54,363 nt of DNA from Arthrobacter sp. ZGTC131 (GCF_002929275.1 NZ_PJIK01000020.1:1-54363); one strand, 5' to 3'; shown: positions 15,724-24,397, counted from the stretch's first letter. Translations and numbers: made by a program. The notes: generated by a model from the sequence alone, not told the origin.

Positions 15724-16779
15724 CTAGCCGTGCCGCACTTCGGGCCTGCCCGGCGCCGGTTCCCATCCGAGGGCCGGAGCGACGTACCGGGCGATGTTGC
15801 CCAGCAGTTTGGCGTTGTACTCCACTCCCAGCTGGTTGGGGACGGTGACCAGAACGGTGTCAGCGGCCTGCACAGCGGCGTCGGCGGCGAGGCCGGCGGC
15901 GACGGCGTCGGGTTCGCCGATGTAGCTCTTGCCGAAGCGAGCCAGGGCGCCGTCGAGGGCCCCCACCTGGTCCCGGCTCTCGCGCAGGGCGCTGAGCCCG
16001 AAGTACTGCCGGTCCTCGTCGTCGGTGAGGGGCAGGACGCTGCGGCTGACCGAAACCCGCGGATCATGGCTGTGGCCGGCTTCCTTCCAGGCCTCCCGGA
16101 ACATCGCGATCTGCTCGGCCTGGAGTTGGTCGAACGGCACTCCGGTGTCCTCCGTCAGCAGGGTTGAGCTCATCAGGTTCATGCCCTGCTCTGCCGCCCA
16201 GACGGCGGTGCTTCGCGTTCCGGCACCCCACCAGATCCGCTGTTCCAGCCCCTCCGAGCGGGGCTGAATGGGCAGCAGGCCGGTGGCTCCGCCGGCGTAC
16301 CGGGGATCGGCTTCCACGAGGCCGGCCCCCGCCACGGCCCGGCGGAACTCCTCGGCGTGCCGGCGGGCCATGTCCGCGTCCGTCTCCCCGTCGCGCGGCA
16401 CGTGGCCGAACGCGGCCGCGCCGTTCCTGGCGGGCTCGGGTGAGCCCCGGCTGATTCCAAGCTGGAGCCTGCCGCCGCTGATGAGGTCCGTCGCGGCTGC
16501 TTCCTCGGCCATGTACAGCGGGTTCTCGTAGCGCATGTCCACCACCGCGGTGCCCATTTCAACCCGGCTGGTGCGTGCGGCGACGGCAGCGAGCAGCGGG
16601 AACGGCGAAGCCTGCTGGCGGGCAAAGTGGTGCACCCTGAAGAACGCACCGTCAATCCCGATCTCCTCGGCCGCCACGGCCAGATCAATGCCCTGCAGCA
16701 GCGCATCGCGCGCCGTCCTGGTGTGCGAACCCCGCACAGGGCCCCAGTGGCCGAAGGACAGGAAGCCAATACGTTTCAT
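15724..16779 (-). CDS. LLM-class flavin-dependent oxidoreductase
   Basis: A 351-residue luciferase-like monooxygenase. It begins MKRIGFLSFGHWGP and has the LLM features FFRVHHFARQQASPFPLLAA near residue 50, EMGTAVVDMRYENPLYMAEE, DLISGGRLQLGISRG, and the C-terminal VTVPNQLGVEYNAKLLGNIA segment. Such enzymes use reduced FMN or F420 to oxidise an organic substrate, unknown here. The ATG at 16779 gives the standard family N-terminus; the frame stays open upstream but with atypical sequence. It diverges from the secreted-protein gene at 17094 across a 314-bp region that contains two hairpins. Confidence 0.88.
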   Translation of the reverse strand: MKRIGFLSFGHWGPVRGSHTRTARDALLQGIDLAVAAEEIGIDGAFFRVHHFARQQASPFPLLAAVAARTSRVEMGTAVVDMRYENPLYMAEEAAATDLISGGRLQLGISRGSPEPARNGAAAFGHVPRDGETDADMARRHAEEFRRAVAGAGLVEADPRYAGGATGLLPIQPRSEGLEQRIWWGAGTRSTAVWAAEQGMNLMSSTLLTEDTGVPFDQLQAEQIAMFREAWKEAGHSHDPRVSVSRSVLPLTDDEDRQYFGLSALRESRDQVGALDGALARFGKSYIGEPDAVAAGLAADAAVQAADTVLVTVPNQLGVEYNAKLLGNIARYVAPALGWEPAPGRPEVRHG

Positions 16780-17093
16780 GCCGTCCACAACGCGCTTGGT
16801 GCCGCTGCCATTCCGGCGGTTCCGGCCGCCGTCGGCCGTCCTCCGCTGTACCGACGTCCTACAACCAAAATCGGTGGAAAAAATGGCTCCAAACCAGACC
16901 CGAGGCGTATGATAGTCACGTACCGGATCCAAGGACATGCCTTGAAAACGGATCCGGCGCCCAGCCCACCTGCTCATGCGGGTGGACGATCATAAGCGGA
17001 CAGACGTGTGGTTGATAGGTCTCCACGCGCAACGTGATCGGCCGGCGCTGCCCAGCATACACAGATATGTGCATCGCTAGTCAGGAGAAACCT
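16780..17093 (+). promoter_or_regulatory. Structured leader upstream of the Lys-rich secreted protein
   Basis: A rightward -10-like TATGAT is at 16908-16913. If used, it makes a 5' leader of about 170 nt. Within the leader CCGGATCC (16923-16930) pairs with GGATCCGG (16950-16957) around an inner AAGG/CCTT stem, and CCACCTGC (16966-16973) pairs with GCGGGTGG (16978-16985). A CAGGAG site precedes the ATG at 17094. No known riboswitch class was recognised. No gene was seen in this gap. Confidence 0.45.
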
Positions 17094-17612
17094 ATGTTTA
17101 GCACTTCGCCAACTTGCCAGCGTCGCCCCTTGGCTGCCCGCCTCGCCTTGGTATCAGTGGCATCCCTGAGCCTCATTGGAGGTTCCGTTGCGGTGGCAGG
17201 ACCGGCGTCAGCCGCGGCCTACGACTACAAAAAGGTCGAGTGCAATGTCAAAGCCAAGAAGGTAGATCACAAAGAATATGGCAGGTACTCGAAGAACAAG
17301 GCGGACGTAAAGTTCGAGTTCAAAGTCTGGTGCGACAAGAAAACCGATGTGAAGTTCGAGCATTGGATCTTCCAAAAGAAGAACAACGGTAAGTGGGAAT
17401 TGATCAAGCACCGGCACGACAAGATCAAGGATGTCAAGTACGCAGACAAGCACACCAAGGCTGAGGTCAAGGACAAGGGCCGCAAGGGTGACAAGGAACA
17501 TGTGTTCCATGTCGTCAAGATCAAGTACGAAGACAAGAACGGCAAGTACTCCCGCACGGTAACCAAGCATGACCACGCTGATGGCAAGGTCGATTTCGGC
17601 CGCGGCCACTGA
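17094..17612 (+). CDS. Secreted lysine/aspartate-rich protein, unknown family
   Basis: A 172-residue protein. A twin-basic signal peptide with hydrophobic core (LALVSVASLSLIGGSVAVAG) ends at a probable ASAAA cleavage site near residue 40. The mature part is extremely rich in Lys, Asp, Glu, His and Tyr, with alternating charged and hydrophobic residues (VKFEFKVWCDKKTDVKFEHW) suggesting a beta-sandwich. Two Cys about 45 residues apart could form a disulfide. The C-terminus is HDHADGKVDFGRGH, a possible metal-binding tail. Codon use is more A-rich than in the neighbours because of the lysines. The ATG at 17094 has a GGAG site; longer in-frame starts lack one. The family was not recognised; an Ig-like extracellular domain is a guess. 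Confidence 0.7.
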   Translation: MFSTSPTCQRRPLAARLALVSVASLSLIGGSVAVAGPASAAAYDYKKVECNVKAKKVDHKEYGRYSKNKADVKFEFKVWCDKKTDVKFEHWIFQKKNNGKWELIKHRHDKIKDVKYADKHTKAEVKDKGRKGDKEHVFHVVKIKYEDKNGKYSRTVTKHDHADGKVDFGRGH

Positions 17613-17658
17613 CAGTTTCGGCCCCTTCAGGCTGACTCGTCACACAATTAGCTGAACG

Positions 17659-17696
17659 GAGGCCGACGGCGGCGCGAAAGTGCCGCCGTCGGCCTC
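17659..17696. terminator. Bidirectional terminator hairpin
   Basis: A perfect 15-bp stem, GAGGCCGACGGCGGC (17659-17673) with its complement at 17682-17696, and an 8-nt loop GCGAAAGT. It sits between the convergent secreted-protein gene and the subtilase gene. It is a variant of the GACGGCGG hairpin family of this window. Confidence 0.8.
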
Positions 17697-17731
17697 TGTC
17701 TGCGAAGGCCTGTTGTGCCCGGGAGAACCGG

Positions 17732-19966
17732 TCAGAGGGAACCGGTCGTGAAGGTCCAGCTGTAGGAAGTCAGGCCGTTTCCGGCGAGGTCGCGGATGGC
17801 AGCCGTGCCGCCGGTGACGGTCACGGTGTAGCTGGTCCGGGCGGCGAGCGTTGCGGAGGGGTTGAGGATCCACTGGTTGGTGGTTCCGTAGCGTGAAACG
17901 GTGGCGGCCACCTTCGCGCCGGTGGCTGTGGCCTTAAGCGTTACGGTGCCGGTGCCTGCGCCCTGGATGGCCTCGCTGAACGTCACCGCGACGTTGTTCG
18001 AACGCCTCACCAAGGACGCTCCCGGCCGCGGGGTCACGGCCGTGATGACCGGCGCCGGGCCGGTGGTGAACGTCCAGCTGGTGGTGGCCAGCGGGGTGCC
18101 TGCGGCGTCGCGGACGGCAGCAGCCCCGCCGATCAGGGTGGTCGTGTACTTGGTGTCGTTGGCGAGGGGAGACGCCGGATCCAGCGTTGCCGTCCGGGTG
18201 GCGGCGTTGTAGCTGACAGCAGCGGGGACCACCGCTCCGCTGGGGCTGTTCAGAACGAAAGTGCTGGTGCCCAGGCCCTGGACCGCACTGCTGAACGTCG
18301 CGGTGACGTTGCTTCCGGCTGCCACGCCGGTGGCGTTCGCGGCGGGCCCCCGGGCAGTCAGCGTGGGGGCCACGGCCGTGGTGAAGCTCCAGCCGGTGGT
18401 GACCAGCGGCGTACCGGCTGTGTCACGGATGGCTGCTGTCCCGCCTGTCAGAGTCGCGGTGTATTTCTGGGCTGCGGCCAGGAGGGACGCCGGTTTGAGC
18501 GTCGCGGTCCGCGTTGCGGCGTCGTACGTGACCGTGGCCGGGACCGTGGTGCCGGCGGCGTTCTTCAGGACGAGGGTGGAGCCGCTCACGCCCTGGACGT
18601 TTCTGCTGAACGTGGCTGTCACGCTGCCTGCCACAGCCGCACCGGCGGCATTGGCGGACGGGCTGTGGCCTGTCACCACCGGAGCCGTGAGGATTGCGGC
18701 GGACGGGTCCGAATACAGCAGGCGGTTCGGCGTGCCGGTGCCGGACGCGGTGACCGCGCCGGGGGTGGAAGCGGACACCATCTTGGACGCCACGGCGGCA
18801 GGGGTGAGCTCCGGCGACCTCGACAGCATTGCGGCAGCGGCGCCGGCCACATGCGGCGCCGCCATGGACGTTCCGCTCATCGAGGCCGTCGCCGTCGTCG
18901 AACCGGAGCCTGCGGACGTGATGCCCACGCCCGGAGCGTATAGGTCAACGCAGCGTCCGAAGTTGGAGAACGCGGCCTGCCTGTCCGAGGAGTCGCTCGC
19001 CGCGACAGTCAGGGCGTCCGGCACCCGGGCCGGGGAACTGTTGCAGGCGTCGCTGGCTGTGTTTCCGGCGGCGACCGCCACGGTGACGCCGTCGTTGACG
19101 AGGCCCTGCACGGCCGCATCGACCGTTGCGCTGGCGACGCTGCCGAGACTCAGGTTGGCAACGGCAGGCGTTCCGGCCTGATGCTGCGATGCCACCCACT
19201 CCAGGCCTGCAACCACGTCCGAGTTGAAGCCGGACCCGGCGCAGTCCAGGACGCGCACAGGGACGATGGTGGCCGCCTTGGCCACTCCGTAGGTCTTCCC
19301 GGCGATGGTGCCGGCGACGTGCGTGCCGTGGCCGTTGCAGTCGCCCGTTCCCAGGCCGTCCGCCACCGAAGTCCACCCTGCGGCAACGCGCCCGCCGAAT
19401 TCCGTGTGCGCAGCCAGCACGCCGGAGTCGATCACGTATGCGCTCACCCCCGCACCCGAAGAGGCCGAGGTGAAGGAGCCGGACAGCGGCAGCGCACGCT
19501 GGTCGATGCGGTCCAGCCCCCACGGTGCGGGTTGCTGGGTCTCTGCTGTTGTCACCCGAGCATCGATCTCGACGGCGGCCACCTGCGCCGAGCGCCGCAG
19601 TTCCGCGGCCTGGGCTGGCGTCGCCGTCACCACGGCGCCGCGCAGCGCCTTGGAGAAGGTGCGTCCGACGGCGATTTTCCGGGACCGCAGGTTCCGCACC
19701 TCAGAGGGGACGTCGGTGCCGGCGGCGTACCGCACCAGGTACCGGGCGGTTGCGCCCGCGGGCGCCGCTAACTCGGAGTCCGTGGCGGCCGGCGATGCGG
19801 TGCCGGTGGCCACCCCGGCGTTGGTGACGGCCAAAGCGGTCAGCAGCAGCGCTGCCAGGGCAGGTTGGAGGGCAGGCAGATAACGAATTTTGGGGTTCCT
19901 TCGGGCGTGAGATGCGGTACGCGGAAGCCGGAATCTGGCTAGTTCCAGTGTATTTTCAGCCGTCAC
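17732..19966 (-). CDS. Secreted S8 subtilisin-like protease with three Ig-like repeats
   Basis: A 744-residue secreted serine protease. A long basic N-region (about 30 residues) precedes the hydrophobic signal core ALAALLLTALAVTNAGVA. An inhibitor I9-like propeptide follows (about 70-140, ARYLVRYAAGTDVPSEVRNL). The peptidase domain (about 148-420) has catalytic D180 (YVIDSG), H213 (GHGTHVAGT) and S367 (SGTSMAAPH). Three SbsA/Big_5-type Ig-like repeats of about 95 residues follow (about 430-744), each ending in a form of LTGGTAAIRDTAGTPLVTT. The start is a GTG without a strong ribosome binding site. The multicopper oxidase gene lies 90 bp upstream in the same direction, so co-transcription is possible. 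The repeats probably bind cell wall or polymer. Confidence 0.92.
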   Translation of the reverse strand: MTAENTLELARFRLPRTASHARRNPKIRYLPALQPALAALLLTALAVTNAGVATGTASPAATDSELAAPAGATARYLVRYAAGTDVPSEVRNLRSRKIAVGRTFSKALRGAVVTATPAQAAELRRSAQVAAVEIDARVTTAETQQPAPWGLDRIDQRALPLSGSFTSASSGAGVSAYVIDSGVLAAHTEFGGRVAAGWTSVADGLGTGDCNGHGTHVAGTIAGKTYGVAKAATIVPVRVLDCAGSGFNSDVVAGLEWVASQHQAGTPAVANLSLGSVASATVDAAVQGLVNDGVTVAVAAGNTASDACNSSPARVPDALTVAASDSSDRQAAFSNFGRCVDLYAPGVGITSAGSGSTTATASMSGTSMAAPHVAGAAAAMLSRSPELTPAAVASKMVSASTPGAVTASGTGTPNRLLYSDPSAAILTAPVVTGHSPSANAAGAAVAGSVTATFSRNVQGVSGSTLVLKNAAGTTVPATVTYDAATRTATLKPASLLAAAQKYTATLTGGTAAIRDTAGTPLVTTGWSFTTAVAPTLTARGPAANATGVAAGSNVTATFSSAVQGLGTSTFVLNSPSGAVVPAAVSYNAATRTATLDPASPLANDTKYTTTLIGGAAAVRDAAGTPLATTSWTFTTGPAPVITAVTPRPGASLVRRSNNVAVTFSEAIQGAGTGTVTLKATATGAKVAATVSRYGTTNQWILNPSATLAARTSYTVTVTGGTAAIRDLAGNGLTSYSWTFTTGSL

Positions 19967-20056
19967 GGGCCGACCCCAAGCTGTCCCAAATCTTCGGCGA
20001 ACCTTCGGCTCTTGGGGAAAAACCGGTGTAATCCTGCGCTTGGCGGCCCATTCATG

Positions 20057-21751
20057 TCAGGTCCCCGCGGCGAAACCCGGGCGGTAGACCGCGGGGAAGG
20101 CGCCCAGCGGCGTGGTGTCCGGCTTCGGCGGGTCCGAGGTAATGGGGTCGTTGTTCCGCAGGTCGCCGACCGAGAACTGCACCATCATGTCGTGGTCCTC
20201 GTGCACCAGATTGTGGCAGTGCATCATGTAGCGTCCCCCGGGCGAATCGGGGCCGGTGTCGAACTGCATGAGCAGCGTAACGGACTCGTTTTCCCCGGTG
20301 TAGAAGACATCCTTCGGGCCGGTCTCCCAGGCGAATGCCCTGCCCCCGTTCGTGTTCCGGGCAATGATCTTGGCGTCGATGAGGTGGATGTGCACGGGAT
20401 GGAACCAGCCGCCGGATTCGTTGACGATGGTCCACTGTTCAACGCTGTTGCGCCGCGGGGTTGCAAAGCACCGGGTGAAGCCGGATCTTTCCACGTCCTC
20501 CCAGGTCTCTTCGTTGATGGTCCACTCGCCGCCCTGCCGTTTCACGCGCAGCACTCGCTTGGCCACGGCCATGGCCGGAGTCAGGTTCATCGTTGGGATG
20601 CTGCCACGGGAGGCGCCGGGGGTGCCGCCGTCGTCCAGCGTCACCGGGATTGAACTGATGGTGCCGGCGGAGGAGCCGGAATCCGCCACCACCTGAAACC
20701 GCATGATCTTGTTCGTATCAGGGAAGTCCAGGTTGTTCTTATTGGTCAGGTTCCGCAGGTCCACGGTCTGGCCGGCGCGGTATTTGCGGAAGTCAATGAG
20801 GACTTCATAGCGCTCGGCCGTTCCCTGGCGCCAGGAGGAGATGGCCTGGACCTTCGGCACCATGCCGCCGTCGGTGGCCACCACGTGCACCGGTTCCCCA
20901 TTGGAGAGTGCCGGCCGGTAGGAGCGCGTGATGGAGGCGACGAGCACCCGGAAGCGGTAGATCCGGGGCTTGACCTTCATGACGGGCCAGGGCACGCCGT
21001 TCACCAGAATGATGTCGCCCCACAACCCGTCGTGGCCGTAGTCGTTGTAACCGAGCGAGCCGTCGGCCTTGAACAGCGCATCCGAAATGATCAGCGGAAC
21101 ATCGAACTCTCCCTGTGGCAGCTGCGCCCGCTCAAACCGGTCAGACAGCGGGTAAAGGCCCGCCAGGCCCGAGTACACGCCCTGAGCCGTGACGAGATGG
21201 TTGTGGTCGTGGTACCAGAGCGTCCGGGCGTTCTGCCAGTTCGGATAGTGGTAGTTCTTGAATTTTCCCGGGGCAGTGGAGTCATTGGCGTATCCGTCAT
21301 ACTGCGGCAACGACGCCGAACCGTGCAGGTGCGTAACGGTCTTGAAGGTTCCGGGGTGGAGCAGAGCCGTGGACGGGAGCGCGTTGCGGATCCGCACCTC
21401 CGCCCGCGTGCCCTGCGGGACACGGATGGTGGGGCCGGGAAAGATCCCGTTGTACCCGGCCACGGTGGTCGACAGGCCCGGCACGAACTGAGCCTGGCCC
21501 AGTTTCTGCGTGAGGGCAAAGCGCGCGAACGGCCGCGCCGGATCACCGCCGTCGAAGCCGGTCTGGTACGGCACCAGCTCCGGAGGGCGGCGGAAGAGCG
21601 CCCTGTAAGGAACCGGCATGTTTGCAGGCGCCAGCTGACTTCTGGTGATAAGCGAGCTGCCTGGCGCCGACTCATCACCGCTTGCCGCCACCCCTGACGC
21701 TGCTGCTGCCCCCACCAAACCCAGCCTGAGTAATTCCCTGCGAGACGTCAT
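20057..21751 (-). CDS. Tat-exported multicopper oxidase (CotA/bilirubin-oxidase type)
   Basis: A 564-residue multicopper oxidase. MTSRRELLRLGLVGAAAAS carries a twin-arginine export motif (SRRELLRLG). Four copper-ligand blocks are visible in order: HLHGS, WYHDH, HPVHIHL and HCHNLVHEDHDMM, which supply the type 1 and trinuclear centres. It would oxidise phenolics, metals or tetrapyrroles with oxygen outside the membrane. The ATG at 21751 follows TGGAGAAG; an in-frame ATG eight codons upstream lacks this support. A strong intrinsic terminator ends 36 bp upstream of the start, so expression may depend on read-through or on a promoter placed in the remaining gap. The last bases lie 90 bp before the subtilase gene. 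Confidence 0.93.
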   Translation of the reverse strand: MTSRRELLRLGLVGAAAASGVAASGDESAPGSSLITRSQLAPANMPVPYRALFRRPPELVPYQTGFDGGDPARPFARFALTQKLGQAQFVPGLSTTVAGYNGIFPGPTIRVPQGTRAEVRIRNALPSTALLHPGTFKTVTHLHGSASLPQYDGYANDSTAPGKFKNYHYPNWQNARTLWYHDHNHLVTAQGVYSGLAGLYPLSDRFERAQLPQGEFDVPLIISDALFKADGSLGYNDYGHDGLWGDIILVNGVPWPVMKVKPRIYRFRVLVASITRSYRPALSNGEPVHVVATDGGMVPKVQAISSWRQGTAERYEVLIDFRKYRAGQTVDLRNLTNKNNLDFPDTNKIMRFQVVADSGSSAGTISSIPVTLDDGGTPGASRGSIPTMNLTPAMAVAKRVLRVKRQGGEWTINEETWEDVERSGFTRCFATPRRNSVEQWTIVNESGGWFHPVHIHLIDAKIIARNTNGGRAFAWETGPKDVFYTGENESVTLLMQFDTGPDSPGGRYMMHCHNLVHEDHDMMVQFSVGDLRNNDPITSDPPKPDTTPLGAFPAVYRPGFAAGT

Positions 21752-21786
21752 TGTCTTCTCCAGATTTCCGGTCATGTGGATAAAAA

Positions 21787-21820
21787 GGCAGGCCTGCGGC
21801 CGAAGGGCCGCAGGCCTGCC
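21787..21820 (-). terminator. Strong intrinsic terminator, minus strand
   Basis: A perfect 15-bp stem GGCAGGCCTGCGGCC with a 4-nt loop, followed on the minus strand by TTTTTA. This is a textbook rho-independent terminator for leftward transcription. It lies 206 bp after the CorA-type gene and only 36 bp before the multicopper oxidase start, so it either ends the CorA transcript or attenuates the oxidase gene. Confidence 0.88.
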
Positions 21821-22026
21821 AATCCCCCGGAGAGCAGATCCCGAGGGCTAACCCGGACGCCTTTGTACCGCCTGCCCGGACTCGGAAATCTGTGCCACCG
21901 CCGCACTGAGGATGGAACATGCCTATCTTTCGCCGGTCGGCTTCAGAAAACCTTGGAGCTCGTGCCAGTTCGGCCGGCCGCCCACCCAAATTGGGCGTTG
22001 ACCGCAGCGCCTCCGTGCCCGCCGAG

Positions 22027-23043
22027 CTAGATCCAGTTGTTGCGCTTGAAGGTGGCGTACAGGATCAGTCCCATGCCCGCCATGAGCCCCAGTGCCATGG
22101 GATAGCCGAAGATCCAGTCAAGTTCGGGCATGCTGCGGAAGTTCATGCCGTAGATCGTTCCGATGAGCGTTGGTGCGAACAGGATGGCCGCCCAGGACGA
22201 AATCCTTTTGACCTGCTCGCTCTGGGCAATGCTGGATTCGGTGAGGCGGCGCATTTCATCGTTCTGCCGTTGGGCCACGAGCGCCGCATTAACCGCGAGC
22301 GCATTCTGCAGCAGGGCCCGAAAGGATGCGATCCTGTCATTTAGCCGCAGGACGTGGTCCAGGACATCCCTGAGGTGGTCTTGCAACTCCTGGTCGGGAT
22401 GGTGATCCGGAGTTCCCGCCATCAGCGACTGGAGGATGCCGGCGAGGGGCCCTGTGGCTCGCTGCACGGTGATGACCTGGCGGGAGAGCTCGTAGATCCG
22501 GCGGGATACCTCCGGGTCTGCGCCGAAGAGGCCGTCCTCAATTTCATCAATGTCGTTCTCGAGCCCGGCTGCCACGGGCTCATATTCGTCCACCACCTGA
22601 TCGAGGATGGCGTACAGCACTGCATCGGGGCCAAGGGCGAGGAACTCCGGCTGGGACTCCATGCGCCGGCGGACCCTGGCCAGGTTCGGAGACTCGGCGT
22701 GGCGGACGGTAACCACGAAGTCGGGTCCAACGAAGACGTGGATCTCGCCGAACTCCACCTTTTCAACGTCGTCAAGATAACGGGCGGGGCGCAGCACCAG
22801 AAAGAGGGTGTCACCGTAGTGCTCGACTTTCGCCCGCTGATGCCCGGTCAGGGCATCCTCGACGGCCAGCGGGCTCAGGCTAAACTCGTCAGCCACGGAG
22901 CGAAGCTCCCGCGCATCCGGCCGGTAGAGCCCGATCCATGCCATCCCCTGGCGCTGCCGCAGCAGGAAGTACGTTTCCTCCAGGCCCTCCGGGTCCGCCG
23001 TCCGACGGCCCGCCACATACACCGCGTTGTCGACGATGGTCAT
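22027..23043 (-). CDS. corA: CorA-family magnesium/cobalt channel
   Basis: A 338-residue CorA-type divalent cation channel. The N-terminal alpha/beta cytoplasmic domain contains FSLSPLAVEDALTGHQRAKV and the long willow-helix region. Two C-terminal membrane spans flank the selectivity motif YGMNF (GMN at about 299-301), and the protein ends in the basic KRNNWI. It forms a homopentamer that lets Mg2+ in. The gene stands alone, with an intrinsic terminator about 200 bp downstream. No M-box or other recognised riboswitch was seen upstream. Confidence 0.93.
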   Translation of the reverse strand: MTIVDNAVYVAGRRTADPEGLEETYFLLRQRQGMAWIGLYRPDARELRSVADEFSLSPLAVEDALTGHQRAKVEHYGDTLFLVLRPARYLDDVEKVEFGEIHVFVGPDFVVTVRHAESPNLARVRRRMESQPEFLALGPDAVLYAILDQVVDEYEPVAAGLENDIDEIEDGLFGADPEVSRRIYELSRQVITVQRATGPLAGILQSLMAGTPDHHPDQELQDHLRDVLDHVLRLNDRIASFRALLQNALAVNAALVAQRQNDEMRRLTESSIAQSEQVKRISSWAAILFAPTLIGTIYGMNFRSMPELDWIFGYPMALGLMAGMGLILYATFKRNNWI

Positions 23044-23337
23044 GGCAGCGACTCCTTCATTGAAGCGGGCCTCCTGGCTGTGACGTTAGCCCTTCCCCGC
23101 CACTGTGCCAACACCTGCCGCACGCGCACCGCGGGAAGGCACTGCACCGGTATTTTGTCGGCGTGAAGCGCCGCCGTGCTGACTTTTGGCCTCGTGAGAG
23201 CGCAGTTATCCGTGCGCGCCAGGTGTCGCTCGAGTGCAGCTGGATGCCCGAGAAAGTGCCCGCTAAGGGATGGTCGTGTGGGACGAGTTACTCAGCTAGC
23301 CGACGGCGGAACGGTGCGGTGCGCCGAGGCGACTGGC
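23044..23337. other. Non-coding or decayed DNA between corA and the DUF1801 gene
   Basis: 294 bp without a credible gene. The only open frame (from a GTG at 23163) gives an Arg/Ser/Trp-rich peptide with no domain. A stretch around 23280-23345 (ACTCAGCTAGCC...CTCAAACCCTG) superficially resembles tRNA D- and T-arm sequence but does not fold. It may be the remnant of an older insertion. Confidence 0.35.
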
Positions 23338-23697
23338 TCAAACCCTGTCTGAAGGCAGCTGCTGTAACCGCCACGCGATTATCTCGCGGATGAGCTCGGT
23401 CGGGAGCGGGGCATCATGGCGCAGCTGGATAGCGTGCTCGGTGGTTCCATATGCGGCCAGCTCTGTCGAGAAATGCGCGATCGCGTCTGGAGTCGGATAG
23501 AACCCGATGTGGCGTTTTGTTCCGGTGAAGAAGAACAACGGCTCGGTGCCAAGTTTGAAGGTCGGCATACGCCAACTGATCGATTCCACCGCTTCATCGG
23601 GCACGGCCGACCGGATCAGTTCGTACACAGTCAGCAGTCGATGCCGTACATCAACGTCGTACCCGTCGATGTACTCGATGATCGAACTCGCTGTCAT
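23338..23697 (-). CDS. DUF1801/YdhG-like protein
   Basis: A 119-residue protein of the DUF1801 (YdhG/frataxin-like fold) family. It begins MTASSIIEYIDGYDVDVRHR and contains the family core WRMPTFKLGTEPLFFFTGTKRHIGFYP, with a C-terminal PLPTELIREIIAWRL helix. Members have been linked to iron handling or to metabolite binding, with no firm reaction. The ATG at 23697 follows GGGAG; an in-frame ATG nine codons upstream is less well placed. The flanking DNA on both sides is gene-poor, suggesting that this gene and the cupin gene sit in a locally variable patch. Confidence 0.85.
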   Translation of the reverse strand: MTASSIIEYIDGYDVDVRHRLLTVYELIRSAVPDEAVESISWRMPTFKLGTEPLFFFTGTKRHIGFYPTPDAIAHFSTELAAYGTTEHAIQLRHDAPLPTELIREIIAWRLQQLPSDRV

Positions 23698-23998
23698 GGT
23701 GGTCTCCCTTTTCGCCGACGTCATGTTGCCGACGATCGCATCTTGAGCGATGGTGCACGCCCGATCATGTTAGCGGGTCAGTCGGGCGTTGCGACGTACA
23801 TGGTGCCCCGAGGCGGACAGAGGGAAATCCGAGGGTGAACCTGCTGCGGTTCCTGTTCCTGGGCGAGGGCAAGATCGCACCGGTCACCCGGGAAGTGCTG
23901 CGCGAAGCCGAGCCCGGCCGTCACGGGGCGACCCTGGGTCCACAGGCTGACCGCTCCCGCCCTGGGCACGCCTCGGTGTGGGTCAGATCCCGGAGTGG
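23698..23998. other. Gene-poor region with a probable truncated gene start
   Basis: 301 bp without a complete gene. From a GTG at 23835 the plus strand encodes a plausible protein start (VNLLRFLFLGEGKIAPVTRE), which loses credibility before it runs into the cupin gene on the other strand. It looks like the 5' fragment of a gene cut by a rearrangement. The family was not recognised. The direct repeat GGTCAGATC / GTCAGATCCCGG near 23984-24005 marks the junction with the cupin stop. Confidence 0.35.
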
Positions 23999-24397
23999 TC
24001 AGATCTTGGCGTGCTGGCCGCGGCTGACGGGCCGTCCGAACGACGCCGCGCCCAGGAACTCCACGGCTACGAACGGCTCGGAACCCACCACCCATTCATT
24101 GTGGCCCGGCGGGATGGCGTACGTGTCGTTGGCGTGGATCGACGAGCGGACACCTTCCGGCGTTTCGACCTCCATCACCCCGGACACGCAGAAGCCGAGG
24201 TGGTTGTGCTGGCAGAACGGTGTCTTTTCGGTGGGTTTGGAGCACTCGGACCACCGCCAGCCGGGGGCAAGGATGAGCCGCGCAACGGAATAGTCGTTCA
24301 CGCTGACAAGGTCCACTTCGGCCTTGTCCGGGTAACGCTTCTTGTCGGGGACATCGAAGGACTTGACGGCAAAGGCGGTGACGAAATTAGCGGTCAT
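23999..24397 (-). CDS. Cupin-domain protein
   Basis: A 132-residue single-domain cupin. The first cupin motif appears as CQHNHLGFCVSGVMEVET and the second as the AIPPGHNEWVVGSEPFVAVE strand, with His/Glu candidates for a metal site. Small cupins of this type act as isomerases, dioxygenases or ligand-binding proteins; no substrate can be assigned. The ATG at 24397 gives the natural N-terminus MTANFVTAFAVKSFDV; the frame continues upstream in low-complexity sequence that is unlikely to be translated. It stands alone next to the gene-poor region at 23698-23998. Confidence 0.8.
   Translation of the reverse strand: MTANFVTAFAVKSFDVPDKKRYPDKAEVDLVSVNDYSVARLILAPGWRWSECSKPTEKTPFCQHNHLGFCVSGVMEVETPEGVRSSIHANDTYAIPPGHNEWVVGSEPFVAVEFLGAASFGRPVSRGQHAKI

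Noticed and set aside
18261-19181. Long plus-strand open frame (306 codons) opposite the subtilase gene
   Set aside because: It is antisense to the Ig repeats and protease domain, shows no domain, and arises from GC-rich codon bias of the real gene.
19960-20056. CCCCAAG...CTTGGGG inverted repeat between the oxidase and subtilase genes as a terminator
   Set aside because: The A-run follows on the plus strand, so there is no T-run for the minus-strand transcript, and the stem is only 7 bp with a long loop.
23260-23345. tRNA-like sequence (ACTCAGCTAGCC...CTCAAACCC)
   Set aside because: The putative T-stem does not pair and no anticodon arm is present; at most a decayed fragment.
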